The notes under the pieces were generated by a model, which saw nothing but the letters and a program-made list of their open reading frames with translations, had not been told where the DNA came from and made no database searches. 64,000 nt of DNA, taken from positions 168,334,501 to 168,398,500 of the forward strand of contig CM028131.1 of NCBI GenBank assembly GCA_016271365.2, written 5' to 3'. The translations under genes and the position numbers were made by a program. The DNA comes from Neoceratodus forsteri (taxonomy: Eukaryota > Chordata > Ceratodontiformes > Ceratodontidae). Shown piece after piece: positions 53,765 through 64,000 of this stretch (the first letter of the stretch is position 1; each line of letters starts with the position of its first letter).

Positions 53765-55415
53765 TAAACAAGTGATTTAAAGGTGCAGTTTACAAAGATT
53801 AAAACCCATTCATACTCACTAATGGAGTAGGCACTGTCTTCTGAAAACAATCAATATAAGGCAAGGAAGAACTAGAAGTAATTTTACATTATTGACAGAT
53901 AATCATAAATATGAATGCACAATAGCCAAAAGAAGAAAAGGTTCCAGAAAATCCTGTACTGAGTGCCATTGTCCAGGCTTATGACAAGGTGGCTTGCCAG
54001 TCAAAGATCTGGCTATCTAGCCCTGACAGCACAGAAGGCACAGAATGGTTGATATTTGGAAAAGAAACAGGTAGAGACACACATTAATGCATACAAATGC
54101 AGCCAGCTAGTTCATCTTATCAAAATCATGTTTTCCTAATCAATGGCATCAGGTCAATTCTTTCATGAAGCCCTGGTGAATAATTCCCTCCCAGATGTGA
54201 CATCCACATGGCCTCACATTTCAGAATTACAGGTCCCAATAAAACTGTTATACAAAACACACACACACAGTAACATGATGTGCACAGCTCAGTAGTGTCA
54301 GCAAGCCTCTTTTTAGATGGTCCAAACCTTCCACTGGTCCATCCACCTGCCCACAGGGGACCCTCCAGCTGTACTCATCATTTATTAAAAAGGGGCCCAG
54401 CCTCTGGAGGGACTATGGTCTCAGAGGCATAAGTGGTGGCTCCTGTGCCATGTGCTGTGCCATCCTTCCCAGACAGAGGGTTCTACACATGCAGGCAAAC
54501 CCCCAAGGATGCTATCCCCTGATAGGTCCATAGGGTTCCCTATTGTCAGGGCCCTGCCTCCTGACAGCCTCAAGAGGAACCCATCTGTGTCAGTGTCAGG
54601 TTCCCCTATTACTCCCTTTGTACTCTACTTGTGAGACCATTATACACCACACTTACATGATTGTGACAAACCTACATTGCTTACCTAACACTATCCTGTT
54701 AGAGGAGGCAAAAAATCTGAAATAATCTTATGGGAAACACCAGGAAAATTCCTCCTGGACCCATATGGTGATCCCCTATATTGGGATGACAGGTTCTCTA
54801 CCTCCTTCAGCCTTCTTTCCCCTGCTTTCAGGGTGGGGATGGGAATTTTGTCCAGAAGAAAGGAACAAATAGACTGGGCTTCAGTGTTCTAGCTCTTAAA
54901 TAGCTTCTTAGCTCCTCCCATCTAGGCAAAGTTTCCCCCACTCCTGGCAGCTCTTAGCAACCTAACACTACCCTTTTCCCATCTACTTGCTATTCCTCTC
55001 CTACCCACCTTCTACCAGGCATCATGGAAAGGGCTCACGGACAAATTCTTGTTGGCCTCAAGGCCCCCCCCCTTTGCTGGTTGTCTATGTTGTGATATAT
55101 GCAGCAATATGTGTTGCAGGAAAGCATATCAGCACTCTTTAATTCTCATTATTCTACTCTGACAAAACAAACAAAAAATGTCACTTTTGTTTACGGCTGG
55201 CTAAGTTGGACTGTGGTTGTTCAAAACAGTTCTCCATCTCAGTAAATGTTGATTGCAAGTGCCATTCCTTACTCTCTTAGTTAGGGTAATACATTTTGTT
55301 TCACTAATTGTCTGCCACTCTTGTTAGGGAAACATTAGCAGAACAAGCTGTAAGGAGAGATGCTCACCTATAAATAATCTGCAAGGAATTTGCATGGCCA
55401 TTTTCCTACTTGGAT
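53765..55415. other. No recognisable gene or element
   Basis: Unassigned. It contains a short CA run near 54258 and short frames with no motif (for example 54452-54634). Confidence 0.45.
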
Positions 55416-55420
55416 AAAAA

Positions 55421-55540
55421 GTATTGTAACATGGGGAAGAGAAAGGGTTGCGCCTGATTGGAAAAACTGCATCAGGTGGCCATGGATTAATTCTCAATTA
55501 ATCCATGGTACAATACACACCATATCTCTTCCCCATTTTA
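55421..55540. repeat. Small foldback with a perfect 29-bp hairpin
   Basis: At 55480-55508 CCATGGATTAATT is followed by CTC and then its exact reverse complement. Outside this, ATGGGGAAGAGA (55431-55442) pairs with TCTCTTCCCCAT (55525-55536), and GTATTGT pairs loosely with ACAATAC. This looks like a small foldback element of about 110-120 bp. Fragments resembling its right arm recur up to about 55645. Confidence 0.6.
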
Positions 55541-55810
55541 GTTTCATGTACTTGATGGTTCCTTCTGACTTATTCCATGGTAGAGTGCTCACCATGTGTT
55601 CCCATTTTACAATAGCGTGCCCACCATATCTATTCCCCCTGTCATGATCTTTATCTGCAGTAGCTTTAAAGTGTCTATATGGCTATGTAATGTGGACTCT
55701 TTTCCTTTTTACTTGGTCTATGAAAGTTTTTTCAGATTGGCTCAATTCAGTACATTTGGAAATTGATCCAAAAATAGCAGTAAAACAGTACTATCCTGCT
55801 ATCATTGTTT

Positions 55811-55922
55811 AACAGCCATCTGTTGGCCTGCCAAGGGAATTGTAGGAGCAACTACCAGAAGTTTCATAGCCATCTGTTGGCCTGTCAAGGGAATTGCAGG
55901 AACAGCTTCCAGAACTCAAATC
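55811..55922 (+). repeat. 55-bp tandem duplication
   Basis: Two units start at about 55814 and 55869, sharing GCCATCTGTTGGCCTG, then CAAGGGAATTG, then AGGA and CCAGAA. About 85-90 percent identical by eye. Confidence 0.85.
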
Positions 55923-55924
55923 TC

Positions 55925-56312
55925 CTGTGCACTTAAATATATGCATTTCCCATAATGCACAGCAGCCAAATCCCAAACAGCAAACACAACAGAAAAAATG
56001 GAGATGATTCCACAGTTCATAAAAGTAAATCAGCCAATTAAGCATATATTCAGAAATGCTGATCCCTCTACAGATAATCAGTAATTGAATGACTGTTCAC
56101 TGTTGCACTCACAATACAGTATTAAAAAAAATCAGCCTGTTCAGCATGCAGTTTCTCGAGTCAGGTGCAACCCTTTCTCTTCTCCATGTTACAAGTAAGC
56201 ATTTGCCTGTATCTGTGTCAGTGTTTTATTGCACTTGCTAATATAGGATGTGTTGTTACAATCTCTTATAAAGCATAATTCCCTGCTTCTGCACTTGCCA
56301 TGTTGCAAGCAC
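55925..56312. other. No recognisable gene or element
   Basis: Unassigned AT-rich sequence; nothing to name. Confidence 0.45.
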
Positions 56313-56313
56313 A

Positions 56314-56448
56314 TTAAACCACTCCAGAGCATGGTTCTACTGTGGAATTAATCCATAGTTGGGTGGTTGGAGACACTTGGCCAGTGGCCTCATGCCTCCC
56401 CAACCATTGATTAATTCCACAGTAGAACCATGCTCTGGGGTGGTTTAA
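56314..56448. mobile_element. 135-bp foldback MITE with TTAA ends
   Basis: The left arm reads TTAAACCACTCCAGAGCATG and continues GTTCTACTGTGGAATTAATC. The right arm is its reverse complement with a few changes, ending GTGGTTTAA. Arms are nearly 50 bp each with a short middle. TTAA at both ends could be the target duplication, as in piggyBac-like or Kolobok-like elements. Confidence 0.75.
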
Positions 56449-56449
56449 T

Positions 56450-57390
56450 ATTTACATTACAAACAACCTCACCTACTCACTACTGGTCAAGCTGGTCTGG
56501 ACTGTGACTATAGTATGTGTGAAAATTATCTACAGGTCTTCTGATAAAACACTGCAAAAATAATAAAACCTGTCTCCACCACTTAATGCTAGCCAGACTG
56601 AAATAAATTAGTAGAAGAAGCTGAGCAGGACTCTGTTGTGTGTGAACTTTATCTTAAGTCACTCTTACTGTTTATGGTTAATCTCAATTTAGCAGATAGA
56701 TTAAACAACTTTGAATTCCCAGTCCAACACTCCTTGTTACTTGGTATTGCAAAAAGTGGATTGCAATTTATCTGTAAACAATCTGCTATCTATATAAATG
56801 GAGATTGTGAATTCAAACACTGTCTGATAAGCACATTTGAATTCCCTATGAAACCTGGCCCTGTTACTCAATGCTAACATTGTCCAGCTGAGCTACTGTA
56901 CATGAGCCTTTTTATAAATGTGAGATTGTCTGCAAAAAGTGTATTTGTAATAAATCTGCTGTCACTTTTAATGATGATTTTTAAGCTCAATTTATTACCT
57001 GGATAAAATATTAAACATAAAAAGGTTGTCCCATGTTAATTACTATTTGCCAATATGGAATGCATTATATCTGCAAGCAGCTGTGGCTTCAGTCTTCTTG
57101 AACATAAATCGTAAGACCTAAGGCACCATTCAGTTTTTACCCATTGCTGGTTGTGCCTGACAGTACCATTAAAAATGTTATTTTAAATATCTCTATATAT
57201 ATGTATCAATACATTCATAGGTCCTCTGCTTCCCCTATATCTAAATTATCTATTCTGATACCATCTTCAGTATAGAGATAGAGACAGTCATAGAGCTTTA
57301 CCCCACCCCCCCTTCTCAAAAATTAATTGGACAAAAATGAAACTAGAAAAGAGCGTGGAATTGGAAGTGGAATGGGGGGGATTAATAAAT
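56450..57390. other. No recognisable gene or element
   Basis: AT-rich, no motif. The frame at 56638-56877 shows no family resemblance. Confidence 0.45.
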
Positions 57391-57394
57391 ACAT

Positions 57395-57725
57395 TGTGGT
57401 GTCAGTAGATCAGTAGGTTGCACACTTGCCTCCGAGGTGGAAGGTTTGAAGATTGTGGGTTCTAGTCCCATACTAGGAACTTTGTGTTAATCCATATGCT
57501 GATGCTGCAGTGCAGCAAGAGGGGGTGCTGTACTCTTGAGGTACTGTTTTAATTCAAGCATGCATGGGACAGTCATATGGCAATTCAAGGGGGTTGGGGT
57601 AGGAGGAAGTAGGCTGTTGGTTAACTAGGATCTGCAGCTTATCCATCAGGTAGGGAAATGGGCTGACTGGGTGGGCCAAGCTGTCCTTATCTGCCATCAA
57701 ATTCTATTGTATGTTTGTATGTATT
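57395..57725 (+). mobile_element. tRNA-derived SINE with CR1-derived 3' half
   Basis: The head carries an A box (TAGATCAGTAGGTTGC, near 57407) and a B box (GGTTCTAGTCCCA, near 57458), and matches the head of the SINE at 24297-23857. The body shows AGAGGGGGTGCTG and CTTGAGGTACTGTTTTAAT. From about 57550 the sequence (ATGCATGGGACAGTCATATG, then GGCAATTCAAGGGGGTTGGG) matches the 3' end of the CR1 at 7945-8115 on the other strand. That part includes the last CR1 codons and the end CTTATCTGCCATCAAATTCT. This is a SINE that should use CR1 machinery. Confidence 0.8.
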
Positions 57726-57729
57726 TAAT

Positions 57730-60110
57730 GACAGACAGTTATCAAGGCTATAGACTACCTATCTTCCTATCTAAATACTTTTTTCTCTAAATCTAGTGAC
57801 AGCTATATTAAATTAATTTATTTCAATTCAAGTTTATTGCAGGAAAATTGAACTTGAAATGAATTGAAAAAATGTATTTAAAATGGATATACTTTTGTAG
57901 TCTGGAAGGTATGCTTACTAGGATTGATTATTTGGCATGCTGGTGGACAAACTACGCCCAGCTGGATTGTTACTGTCATGTTAGTCTTTGTTGATGTAGC
58001 TGGGTGGGAGAGATGGCTTTTCTCCCTATGGGAGGACGGGGAGGCTAAGGGTATGGGAAGAGGAATGGAAGTTGTGGTTAGGAGGAAGGAATTCAGGCTA
58101 TGGTATGATTCTGAGGAATGAGTAAGTGTATGGGTTAATCAAAGTACAAACTCAGTATGGGCAGTGCCAAAGGTTGACTAACAGTACATTCATAAACACA
58201 CATATTCATGCAAACACTTGTTTACATTAGAAGTAATGAAAAGTGTGCTCAGTTTATGCTGTCTCCACAAGTTCCTCAGTATTCTCAGCTGTTTCTGAAT
58301 ATGCAGTAGTGAGCAGTGCCTGCTGCATACTAGTTTATTTTAGTGATGAGAAAAGTGATGCTAACAAATGAGGGGGGTGGAGGTCAAAAATAGCTGAGAA
58401 AACTGATGAAAATCAAGGGAAATCGTATTAAAATAAGTATGCCTTTTGTTATTTCAAATGCAAACTAAAAATGCATAAACAGATGCAAAATGGGGAATAA
58501 GAGTATCTTACAAGACAGGAGATTGGGAGCAATGTAAAACAGAATGAAATACTATTGGCCAACATTTTAACTGGTAGACCACCCGACAGCCCAACAGAAA
58601 TATGCCATGCTGCCAAACAAGTGATCCAGTTTCAGGGTCAAACTCTGGAGCTGTCTGAGGTCAGGCTGGGGACAGCATGCTGCCAATGGCAACATGTCTT
58701 AGTGGACAGAGGAAGGTAGTATGTTCTGGCATGGTAGATTCTCCTGCTTGTGGTTTGGGGGGCTTGCTGCCTGGAAGGAGCACACTGCATGCATCTGAGG
58801 CACCACCATGTCTGCATTGCATGCCACCTGGAATAGGAAGAAACAGGAGGAAAACTGGCAGCTGGCTAAGGCAGGTTGATGGTCCAGGCCCTCTCTGACT
58901 CCACAGGTATAAGTCAAGATGCTCACTGTTATGTACTGCTGCTTTAAATTTAACCTGGATACTCTTGGTTCATTGGACCACCAGGGACATAATGAAGTAC
59001 CTTGGTGGATGGCCTCAATTTCTGTAATTGGTAATATCTGATTCTGCTGCAGCCGAATTTTGAGTCAGAATGTTGCTGAAACGGCAGGCAAAGTGTCAGT
59101 ATTTCAAATCTAACACTGATCTGGCCTTAGCTGTGCAAAATAGTATGTCTAAGCATGGATTAATGACAAAGGATGAAGTTTCCTTTTGACTGCTATAGTT
59201 AGGGATCTTGGAATTACCAGCAGATCTTCCTTGATGGAGTGGATGAGGAGAACTGAGGCTCAGAATCCAAGACATCTTTCAGTTAGTCAAGAAGTGCTCC
59301 ATGTAGGGTTACTGTATGTCCAATCTTGAAAGTGACCACTGCCACTGAACTAACAGTCAGTGCAGGTCCTGCAGCAGAGACATGATTTACTCAGAGGTGT
59401 TGATTCCAGTAATCATTCTTCCTGCAACATTCTGCACCAGCTGCATGCAACACCTCAACCTTCCAATTAGCAAATGCTACAGAGCATAGCGGTAGTTGAG
59501 CCTCAGTTTCACAAAAACATGAAATAGGATCACTAAGAGACTCACAGCTATGCCCCAGGACATAGTATTACAACCAGATGGTGTGGAATCGTCCTCCAAC
59601 TATTTTAAATAACTCACTCTGACAGATTGTTTAAAACTATGGAAATGACTATTGTATTGCCAGTTTCTGCCATTTGCTTCCAGCTGACACCTCACAATCT
59701 TTGTGCACCCAGACAAAAAACACAGCCACTGATGTCCCTCCTTTAGTCAGCAGTTTTGAGCCTTTGCTGCACAGCATCTCTTCTTATCTGCAGCTCCCAT
59801 AATATCCTGCTCCTTCTCCCCACCTGCAGCTTCCACCACACCTTGCTCCTCTCTTTCTGTCCGAACCTTTTATATTGCTTGGCACTGAGCCAAATACATT
59901 AGCAGATGAAGTAGCATTTTTTTAGGAAAGCATTGTTGTTCTTTAGTTTCAGTGTCTGCTCCTCTTTGAGTAAAAGAGTCAGTGAAAAGGAGGTGAATAA
60001 TTAGGCCCTGTAATCTGTGGACTTATGGATGTAGAAACCCTACTTCAACCCACTAGACAGTAGAAATGGTCTGATGAAAGTGACTCACTAGCCAGTTGGA
60101 TAGCTTTTAT
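57730..60110. other. No recognisable gene or element
   Basis: More than 2 kb without a motif I can name. Short frames at 57924-58121 and 58677-58898 show no family features. Some L2-like phrases near 59420-59500 (GCAACATTCTGCACCAGCTG) could be an eroded antisense L2 fragment. Confidence 0.4.
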
Positions 60111-60114
60111 TTAC

Positions 60115-61725
60115 GAACTAGGTAAGGCAAGGCAATTTTATTTATCTGGCACCCAATCCCAGAGGCTCTGGGCACCTCATAATAAATACAGCTAATCAAT
60201 AAATGAATAAGAGCAATAAATACTAAATTAAATCATTACACCACAAAGCCATGCCCAAAACTTAAATTAAAAAGACAGGTTTTTAAAGATTTTTTAAAAT
60301 GGCCAGAGAAGGAGCACTTCTTGTCTCCTGTGGAAGGGCATTGCACAAAAAAATCAGAGCTGTCACCCCAAATGCTCTATCACCCAACGATTTCCAATGA
60401 GACCTTGGCACTGACAAAAGGTCTGCCTCCTCTGATCAGAGGGGACAGCCAAGAGCATTAAGGTATCAGGAGGTCTTTCAGGTAGCCCAGAGACAGATCA
60501 TTCAGGGCCTTGTATGTCAACAAGCACACCTTGAAATTGATGCGTCACTGCTCTGACAACCAGTGAAGAGCATGGAGAACCAGTGTGATATGCTCAAACC
60601 AAGAGACCTAGCAACCAGCCAGGCTGTTGCATTCTGGACTAGCTGCAAATGGTGCAGCAGCCTCACAGATAACCCATGGTAAGGAGTGTTTACAGTAATT
60701 CAACCCTGATGTGACCAAGGTGTGTGCCAGTTTTACCATATCAGTTAGTTCAAGGTAGAGCTTGATTCCGATGATGTTTTACAAGGGATAGAAGCCATTG
60801 GGGACAATCCCTGACTCCTCATATTCTAAGGTCAGCTTGGAGTCCATGATGACCCCCGGGTTCCTCACCCAATCTGCAGTTCGAAATGTCACACAATCCA
60901 ACAGAGGTGGGATGGTGCTTCTACCTGCTGCAGCTGAACATGACTGACCTGGCCCCCCAGTAACACCTCCATCTTCGAAGGGTTTAGTCTAAGCCAGCTG
61001 GCTGCCATCCACTTCTGGATTTCCCTCATAAACTCGCTCAGGTCCAATAATATCACAACATGATCAGGGGTGCAAGACACATGCAGTTGGGTATCATTTG
61101 CATAGCAATGAAAACCCAAACCATAGCATCAAATGACCTCCCCCACTGGCAATATTATACTCAGCAAACAGCATGGGGGCTAAAATTGACCCCTGAGTCA
61201 CACCACAACAGAGTGCAGCACTGCTCAGTGTAAATGAGCTGAGTGCCATCTGCTGTACCCTGCCAGACATGTAGGACTTAAACCACCTTAACACCATTCC
61301 TGAGGGTCCTACACAGTGCCTCAGATGAGCCAACAACACCTATGATGCATTGTATCAAAAACTGAAGAAAGGTTAAACAGCACGAGAATGGATTGTCACC
61401 CGCTATCCCTTGCTAGAAGGAGATCATGATGCACCCTGACTAGTTCAGTCTCTGTACTATGACAAGGTTGAAACAACTGATTGGAAAGGCTTGTAGATGT
61501 CCCATTTTTTTCAGGTGATGTTCCAGCTTCAATGCCACCATCTTTTCAATCAAATCCCACAAAAAGGGAAGATTCGAGACGAACCTGTAGACAGACACCA
61601 CTGGCAGCTGGGGACCATCTGACTGGTTACCCCCCCCCACACACACACAAATACACACATACAAACACACCTTAAACTGCAAAGTACTCTCATTTCTTGC
61701 TATGTTCCTATTGTTCTCCAACCTT
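60115..61725 (-). pseudogene. L2 LINE, antisense
   Basis: An L2 ORF2 3' half read from 61725 down. It shows SNLPFLWDLIEKMVALKLEH (about 61600-61540), then GMVLRWFKSYMSGRVQQMAL (about 61295-61236) and GVTQGSILAPMLF. Next are GFHCYANDTQLHVS (about 61115-61075; YAND where YADD is active) and WLRLNPSKMEVLLGG. The tail has INFKVCLLTYKALNDLSLGY (about 60541-60482) and the FKKSLKTCLFN end (about 60295-60262). The 3' end, TTATTTATCTGGCACC on the plus strand, lies near 60140. A CA-rich simple repeat (61639-61670) disrupts the frame. It is dead. Confidence 0.85.
61639..61672 (+). repeat. CA-rich simple repeat inside the L2
   Basis: A C-run followed by ACACACACAC with imperfect continuation (AAATACACACATACAAACAC). 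It lies within the L2 ORF and must have arisen or been inserted after it. Confidence 0.85.
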
Positions 61726-62265
61726 TCATGTTCTATTTTGCTCTTACCTTCTTCTTTATGCTTTCACTGTTATGTAATATCCATTATTTCTACCAGCCTT
61801 TCCTCTACACTCTCCTGCCTCTAGTCTCTGTGCTGAAATGGATCTATGATGCTAGTGTGACAAAAATTTTGTAGACAGACATTACAGCTAAACCTTTGTG
61901 TCGACCGCATTTGCAGTTGACCTAAAAGTGGTCACTGCCTCCCATATTTTCTTTGGGGGGCGAACACCACAAGTGGGGGGCTGTGCCCTCTGCACCCCCC
62001 CCAATTAAACTAATCAACTCCGAGTAGGAGATGATTAGGGGAGGGGGTGCAAGACCCCCATAAAACAGTGCCGGGGTCCACCGCCAACACTACAGTGACC
62101 TGGAGCTGTTGTTGCTGTAGTGCTGGTCGCTGTCGACTTGTTGCTGTGGGGGGGGGTATATACCTGCTGAAACCTTCCCCCCCATATTAACTTATTTTGT
62201 CTTACATGACTAACTGGACATCAGCCCTTGCCTCGCTAACCAATATCAGCTAAATAGAGGATATG
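61725..62265. other. Unassigned, with an inverted repeat near 61990-62060
   Basis: CTCTGCACCCCCCCCAATTA (from about 61988) pairs with GATTAGGGGAGGGGGTGCAA (about 62031-62050) around a short ACTCCGAGTAGGAG centre. Other G-rich runs (62148-62157) follow. It may be a DNA-transposon relic; I could not set its ends. Confidence 0.35.
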
Positions 62266-62267
62266 TT

Positions 62268-62740
62268 TATTTATTTATTGAAGTCTACAAATTACAACCT
62301 TTGAGTCAGAGACTCCTTTACAAAGGCTCCATGTCAGAGATCACAACAAGATACATGGTGCAATGCAGATAACATGAACAAGAGCAGAATACATCCAAAT
62401 ATGCAAAATATACAAATCATACAAATACAGTCTTACACTATAACAAATTACAAAGCAGCAAAGTAAGGCATACCAATCAGTACAAGTTATAATAGGAGTA
62501 TGCAGTAGGTAGGCAAAGGTAAAGGAGAGTAAGGCGGCAGGGGGAGCAGGAGCGATGGGGCAGAGACACAGGGGAGGAACGAGAGGGTGACCAGAGTGTG
62601 AACATAGAAAAAGAGAAGAAGTAGAGGGGGAAGGGACACTAGTACTCGATTCAGTTAATAGTGACCTTGCCAGATTCAGGAGGAGAGGTCAAGGGATGGT
62701 AGGTAGGGAGGGAGGAGAAAGGGGACGTGATACAGACAGT
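62268..62740 (-). mobile_element. L2-like LINE 3' end, antisense
   Basis: On the minus strand it carries a CT-rich stretch (purine-rich on the plus strand, 62520-62720), then GGAGCCTTTGTAAAGGAGTC, TCTGACTCAAAGG, and ACTTCAATAAATAAATAAA at the end (62268). It matches the tail of the copy at 13145-13648 block for block. It is non-coding. Confidence 0.65.
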
Positions 62741-62744
62741 GATG

Positions 62745-63670
62745 ACATTGTCATAGCAAAATGAGGGGTTATGTGATGTATGCTCATGAGATACTATATT
62801 TATCTTCATGAGTGGTCAGTGACCTGTTGATCTTCATGAGTGGCAAAGCCATTAATGAGGTCAAAAGAGGTCACTGACCATGATTGAATATAAATATCAT
62901 CCCATGAGTGCAAATCACATGAGCAGTTTACACAATATACATAATCATTAGTACTAGCATCAGCGGCAGCTACTGGAATGGCAGAGTCAGTTTAACCAGA
63001 TTAGCCTAGGGGATTTGCAGAACTGACAGGTGACATGTGCTGATAGTTAGAGGCTGGTAGCTCATGCTGGCTGGAGTGAGCGGGTCTATCAATTGCAAGG
63101 CACAGGTGGCATAATTAAAAGCCTGTTGTGATGAACCCAAGTAGCTAGATAAATTTTATGACATATCCTACTGTGAAGATAAAAAATGTATCAAGCTGCT
63201 TGGTGTTCTCTCCTATGGATAGCATTTTTTATTTAACTTAGAATAATTCCAATGTATATTGTATAAGAATAGTCTTATTTCAATTTGTCTCCTATTTATC
63301 TACAGTATTTCTCCTTGAAGAACTATGGCTTCTTCCTGACTCTTTTCTAACACTCTGTTTAACAGGTACCTCAGCTGCATCTGCTGAGCTCCATGTCACT
63401 GACTTCCACAGGATAAGTTTGACCTCTATGAACTGCCCATGTGGGGGGATAGTGTGTAAATATAAAAGCAATAGTATTGTTGCTGTCCCTTAGAAAGTTC
63501 ATTTTATGTTCCCGTTCTCAGTCAATGGTGCTAGACCTGGTCGATGACTCACATTTAAATTTGAATGCACATTGTTCAAAGGGATTCTGAATGCCTATCC
63601 TGTTGCAGAACATGCAGTTTCTGCAGATACATTTTCTGTTAGGCAATGGTGTTGTTAGTTCAGCTGTCTC
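62745..63670. other. No recognisable gene or element
   Basis: Unassigned. A repeated TCTTCATGAGTG phrase occurs at about 62801 and 62830. No coding motif. Confidence 0.45.
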
Positions 63671-63674
63671 CTGC

Positions 63675-64000
63675 TTGCCCTGCCCCCAAGATGACACAGC
63701 TGCACCAGTAAGCTTAGAAGACTCTGTGTGGTGATTTCTCTAACCAGTCAATCAGTCCCAGATGACACCAACAGATACGGTAAGAATAAAAGCCACTGTG
63801 CAATGACTTCTCTACCCACCGGAACCACCCCAAGTTGACACATTGATATACATAAGCATGAAAGCCACAATGTGGCAATTTTTCTACCTGGCCACCCCGC
63901 TAACACACACAAGAAAGCAGCAAAGCTATGTGGATACCTCTGTACCAATTAGATGCCACCCCAGTCGACACAACAGCATCAGTTACACACGGTCATTTTA
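63675..64000. repeat. ~65-bp minisatellite at the right edge
   Basis: Degenerate units contain GATATACATAAGCATGA, GCCACAATGTGGCAATTTTT and CTACCTGGCCACCCC. They resemble the units at 6838-7945 and 12228-12560 (shared TGTGGCAATTT and GRTATRYATAA). The array appears to run past the end of the window. Confidence 0.55.

Noticed and set aside
57400..57475. tRNA gene-like sequence on the plus strand
   Set aside because: Same reason: it matches the other SINE head and runs into CR1 sequence.

Overview
The window looks like repeat-rich intergenic DNA from a non-mammalian vertebrate. The clues are strong CpG depletion, abundant CR1, L2 and L1/Tx1-type LINEs, a DIRS tyrosine-recombinase element, a Gmr1-type Ty3/gypsy element, hAT and mariner-type MITEs, and tRNA-derived SINEs. 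This mix suits a lungfish, amphibian, basal ray-finned fish or similar large genome, but I cannot name the species. I see no host protein-coding gene, rRNA or tRNA gene, and no prokaryotic feature. All recognisable coding sequence belongs to transposons, and almost all of it is broken.

Layout. 1-5.6 kb: unassigned DNA, an antisense L1-type ORF1 remnant (1.5-2.9 kb) and a CR1 3' fragment (3.1-4.3 kb). 5.6-12.6 kb: a ~63-bp minisatellite split by a hAT element (6934-7855) and by an antisense CR1 (~7945-12228); the CR1 is itself split by another LINE (8558-10457), which carries a further insertion. 13.1-17.3 kb: an L2-like LINE tail, then an L1-type ORF2 tail split by an antisense CR1 that keeps a 618-codon open frame. 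18.6-29.3 kb: a hAT-like MITE, then an L1-type ORF1 split by a 9.7-kb antisense DIRS element, which carries a SINE and two CR1 fragments. 29.9-31.4 kb: a solo LTR with a 4-bp target duplication. 33.8-35.2 kb: an L2 copy.

36997-50562 is the centrepiece. It is a two-LTR Ty3/gypsy element whose integrase lies upstream of reverse transcriptase, the order that defines the Gmr1 group. Four later insertions sit in it: an L2-like LINE in the 5' LTR, an L1-type fragment at the protease active site, a 3.35-kb hAT element encoding a BED zinc-finger protein in the rest of the protease, and a tRNA-type SINE in the 3' LTR. Three of the four show clear target-site duplications.

50.6-53.4 kb is an L1/Tx1-type ORF2 carrying two mariner-type MITEs at TA sites; removing each MITE with one TA closes the reading frame exactly. 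53.4-64 kb holds foldback elements, a SINE with a CR1-derived 3' half, an antisense L2, another L2-like LINE tail and, at the right edge, repeats that appear related to the minisatellite near the left end.

The nesting gives relative ages: a host element is older than whatever interrupts it. The most unusual items are the BED-only hAT element, two SINEs with one head but different LINE-derived tails, the Gmr1 element with its nested insertions, and the dispersed minisatellite.
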